A stretch of 42,403 nucleotides of DNA. It comes from Spirochaetaceae bacterium. Its GTDB lineage: Bacteria; Spirochaetota; Spirochaetia; Treponematales; Treponemataceae. Within the stretch, counting starts at the first letter, position 1, and each line of letters opens with the position of its first letter. The notes below the pieces were generated by a model. It ran no database searches, had not been told where the DNA came from, and worked only from the letters and a program-made list of their open reading frames with translations. Location: the NCBI GenBank assembly GCA_017622135.1, contig JAGARR010000043.1, positions 1 to 42,403 of the forward strand. Direction: 5' to 3'. Of this stretch, positions 41,609 to 42,403 are shown in pieces. Position numbers and translations under genes: made by a program.

Positions 41609-41637
41609 AAGGCCGCACTGTGAAGTGTGGCCTTTTT
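41609..41637 (+). terminator. Terminator of the globin-ybaN operon
   Basis: AAGGCC-G-CAC pairs with GTG-T-GGCCTT around a short loop, followed by TTTTT (to 41637). Confidence 0.8.
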
Positions 41638-42403
41638 ATTTTTGCTTATCCTTCCGTTCTAGTTTTAGGATAGTCTCTAACGGGAGATTTGTACAAACTT
41701 GGATCTGCTCTTTGGTCATGCCGAGGGAAATCATACTCTTGGCCGTCTCCAGCGCCTTTTCGTAAGCTCCTCGTTCCAAGCCTCGTTCCAGTCCGATGGA
41801 GATACCCTCCTCACGACCCACGAAAAGCCCGTCCTCGTAGGCCTCCTCCTTCAGTACCGCCATGTCGGTGGCGTAGTCGTATTCAGTCATCAAAATGCTC
41901 AAAACCTCACCTCCTTTCCGTTCAAGATAGTCACGCAAGATGTTGCGGCGCACGGCCTCCTGGATGGCCCACTTGAGCGGGTGCTTGTGGCCTGCCGCCT
42001 TGGCCTCCTCCATGAGCTCCAGGAACTGTGTGTACTGCTCCAAGTCCGTGCAGCTGTGCACTACGGGACTCGGACTCTCACTCTTAATTGTACACACTTT
42101 CACCTTCAGTTCAAGTGTCAAGTCTGAATTCGGCGCTTGGTTCGGGAAGGCATCGGACAGGTAGAGGTAGCTTTCTGGGGGCAGCTCCTGGTTGCCGGTG
42201 TAGAAGACGATGAACTCGGGTTTGGCGAGAGGAACCAGGTGCCGGGAAAACTTTGCCTTTGAGTCCACGATGTTGCCGTAGATGCGGGCTATATATTCGA
42301 GAAGCCGTAGCGGCATGTTGGGGTTGATGGTGGACTGGTGCTCAATCATGAGGATGAACTGGCCGTTTACCAGCACGGCGATGTCGTTGTAGTAGCTCTT
42401 GTA
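41636..42403 (-). CDS. Rpn-family (PD-(D/E)XK) recombination-promoting nuclease/transposase, 5' truncated by window
   Basis: At least 255 residues, running off the right edge (frame open to the last base, reading YKSYYNDIAVLVNGQ). The segment ILMIEHQSTINPNMPLRLLEY carries the E-x-Q variant of the PD-(D/E)XK site typical of Rpn/PDDEXK_2 proteins, followed by YIARIYGNIVD and EFIVFYTGNQELP. The C-terminus (YEDGLFVGREEGISIGLERG) is the charged repeat found in this family. RpnA-type proteins nick DNA and raise recA-independent recombination. A decayed relative lies at 23950-24096. Confidence 0.88.
   Translation of the reverse strand, partial: YKSYYNDIAVLVNGQFILMIEHQSTINPNMPLRLLEYIARIYGNIVDSKAKFSRHLVPLAKPEFIVFYTGNQELPPESYLYLSDAFPNQAPNSDLTLELKVKVCTIKSESPSPVVHSCTDLEQYTQFLELMEEAKAAGHKHPLKWAIQEAVRRNILRDYLERKGGEVLSILMTEYDYATDMAVLKEEAYEDGLFVGREEGISIGLERGLERGAYEKALETAKSMISLGMTKEQIQVCTNLPLETILKLERKDKQK

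Overview
The window looks like chromosomal DNA of a Treponema-type spirochaete with a GC content above 50% (inference from gene content; no rRNA is present to confirm it). Pointers are an RNase Y, a flavin-dependent thymidylate synthase ThyX, a TrpXYZ-like ABC importer whose binding protein has a GGAKEA-type mature N-terminus, a solo RseC-family protein, chemotaxis receptors with separate cheR and cheB genes, a small outer-membrane barrel-like protein and Rpn/PD-(D/E)XK transposase genes. Most genes are ordinary housekeeping or sensory genes in short operons.

Region 1 (1-5470) is an AT-richer accessory island. Read on the minus strand it runs: an MmeI-like (type IIL) restriction-methylation protein, a Fic adenylyltransferase and a Bro-N antirepressor-like protein. 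The last ~100 bp of the methyltransferase gene recur after fic and, more diverged, after the Bro-N gene. A flank of that repeat appears again at the window's left edge. A 33-residue membrane peptide with toxin-like mRNA architecture lies beyond.

Region 2 (5530-10740) holds the ABC importer, a membrane diguanylate cyclase, a barrel-like exported protein and a hairpin-rich 22-bp tandem array. Region 3 (10660-23480) carries rny, a citrate synthase, an M29-type aminopeptidase, a chemoreceptor, a low-molecular-weight phosphatase, cheR-cheB, a polyprenyl synthase-TPR-rseC operon, rlmE and a LysM/M23 peptidase.

Region 4 (23480-24740) has no intact gene. It contains a decapitated LysR gene, one clear and one possible Rpn-transposase remnant, short palindromes and a 23-bp tandem repeat. 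Region 5 (24720-36960) has a DUF2804-like protein paired with a 693-residue protein I do not recognise, then thyX, a LacI regulator, a PHP phosphoesterase, a two-domain cyclic-nucleotide-binding regulator, tRNA-Thr(CGT), a Cache chemoreceptor and a large radical SAM protein whose end merges into a 39-bp hairpin repeat. Region 6 (36990-42403) holds a small membrane protein, a ZIP transporter, an NhaP2/CvrA-type antiporter, and an NsrR-like regulator divergent from a single-domain haemoglobin and a YbaN-family gene. It ends in a truncated Rpn-family gene.

At least eight genes start 6-9 bases after a good -10 hexamer and have no Shine-Dalgarno sequence, so leaderless mRNAs appear common here. 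The most unusual structure is the repeated methyltransferase 3' end that brackets the accessory genes of the island.
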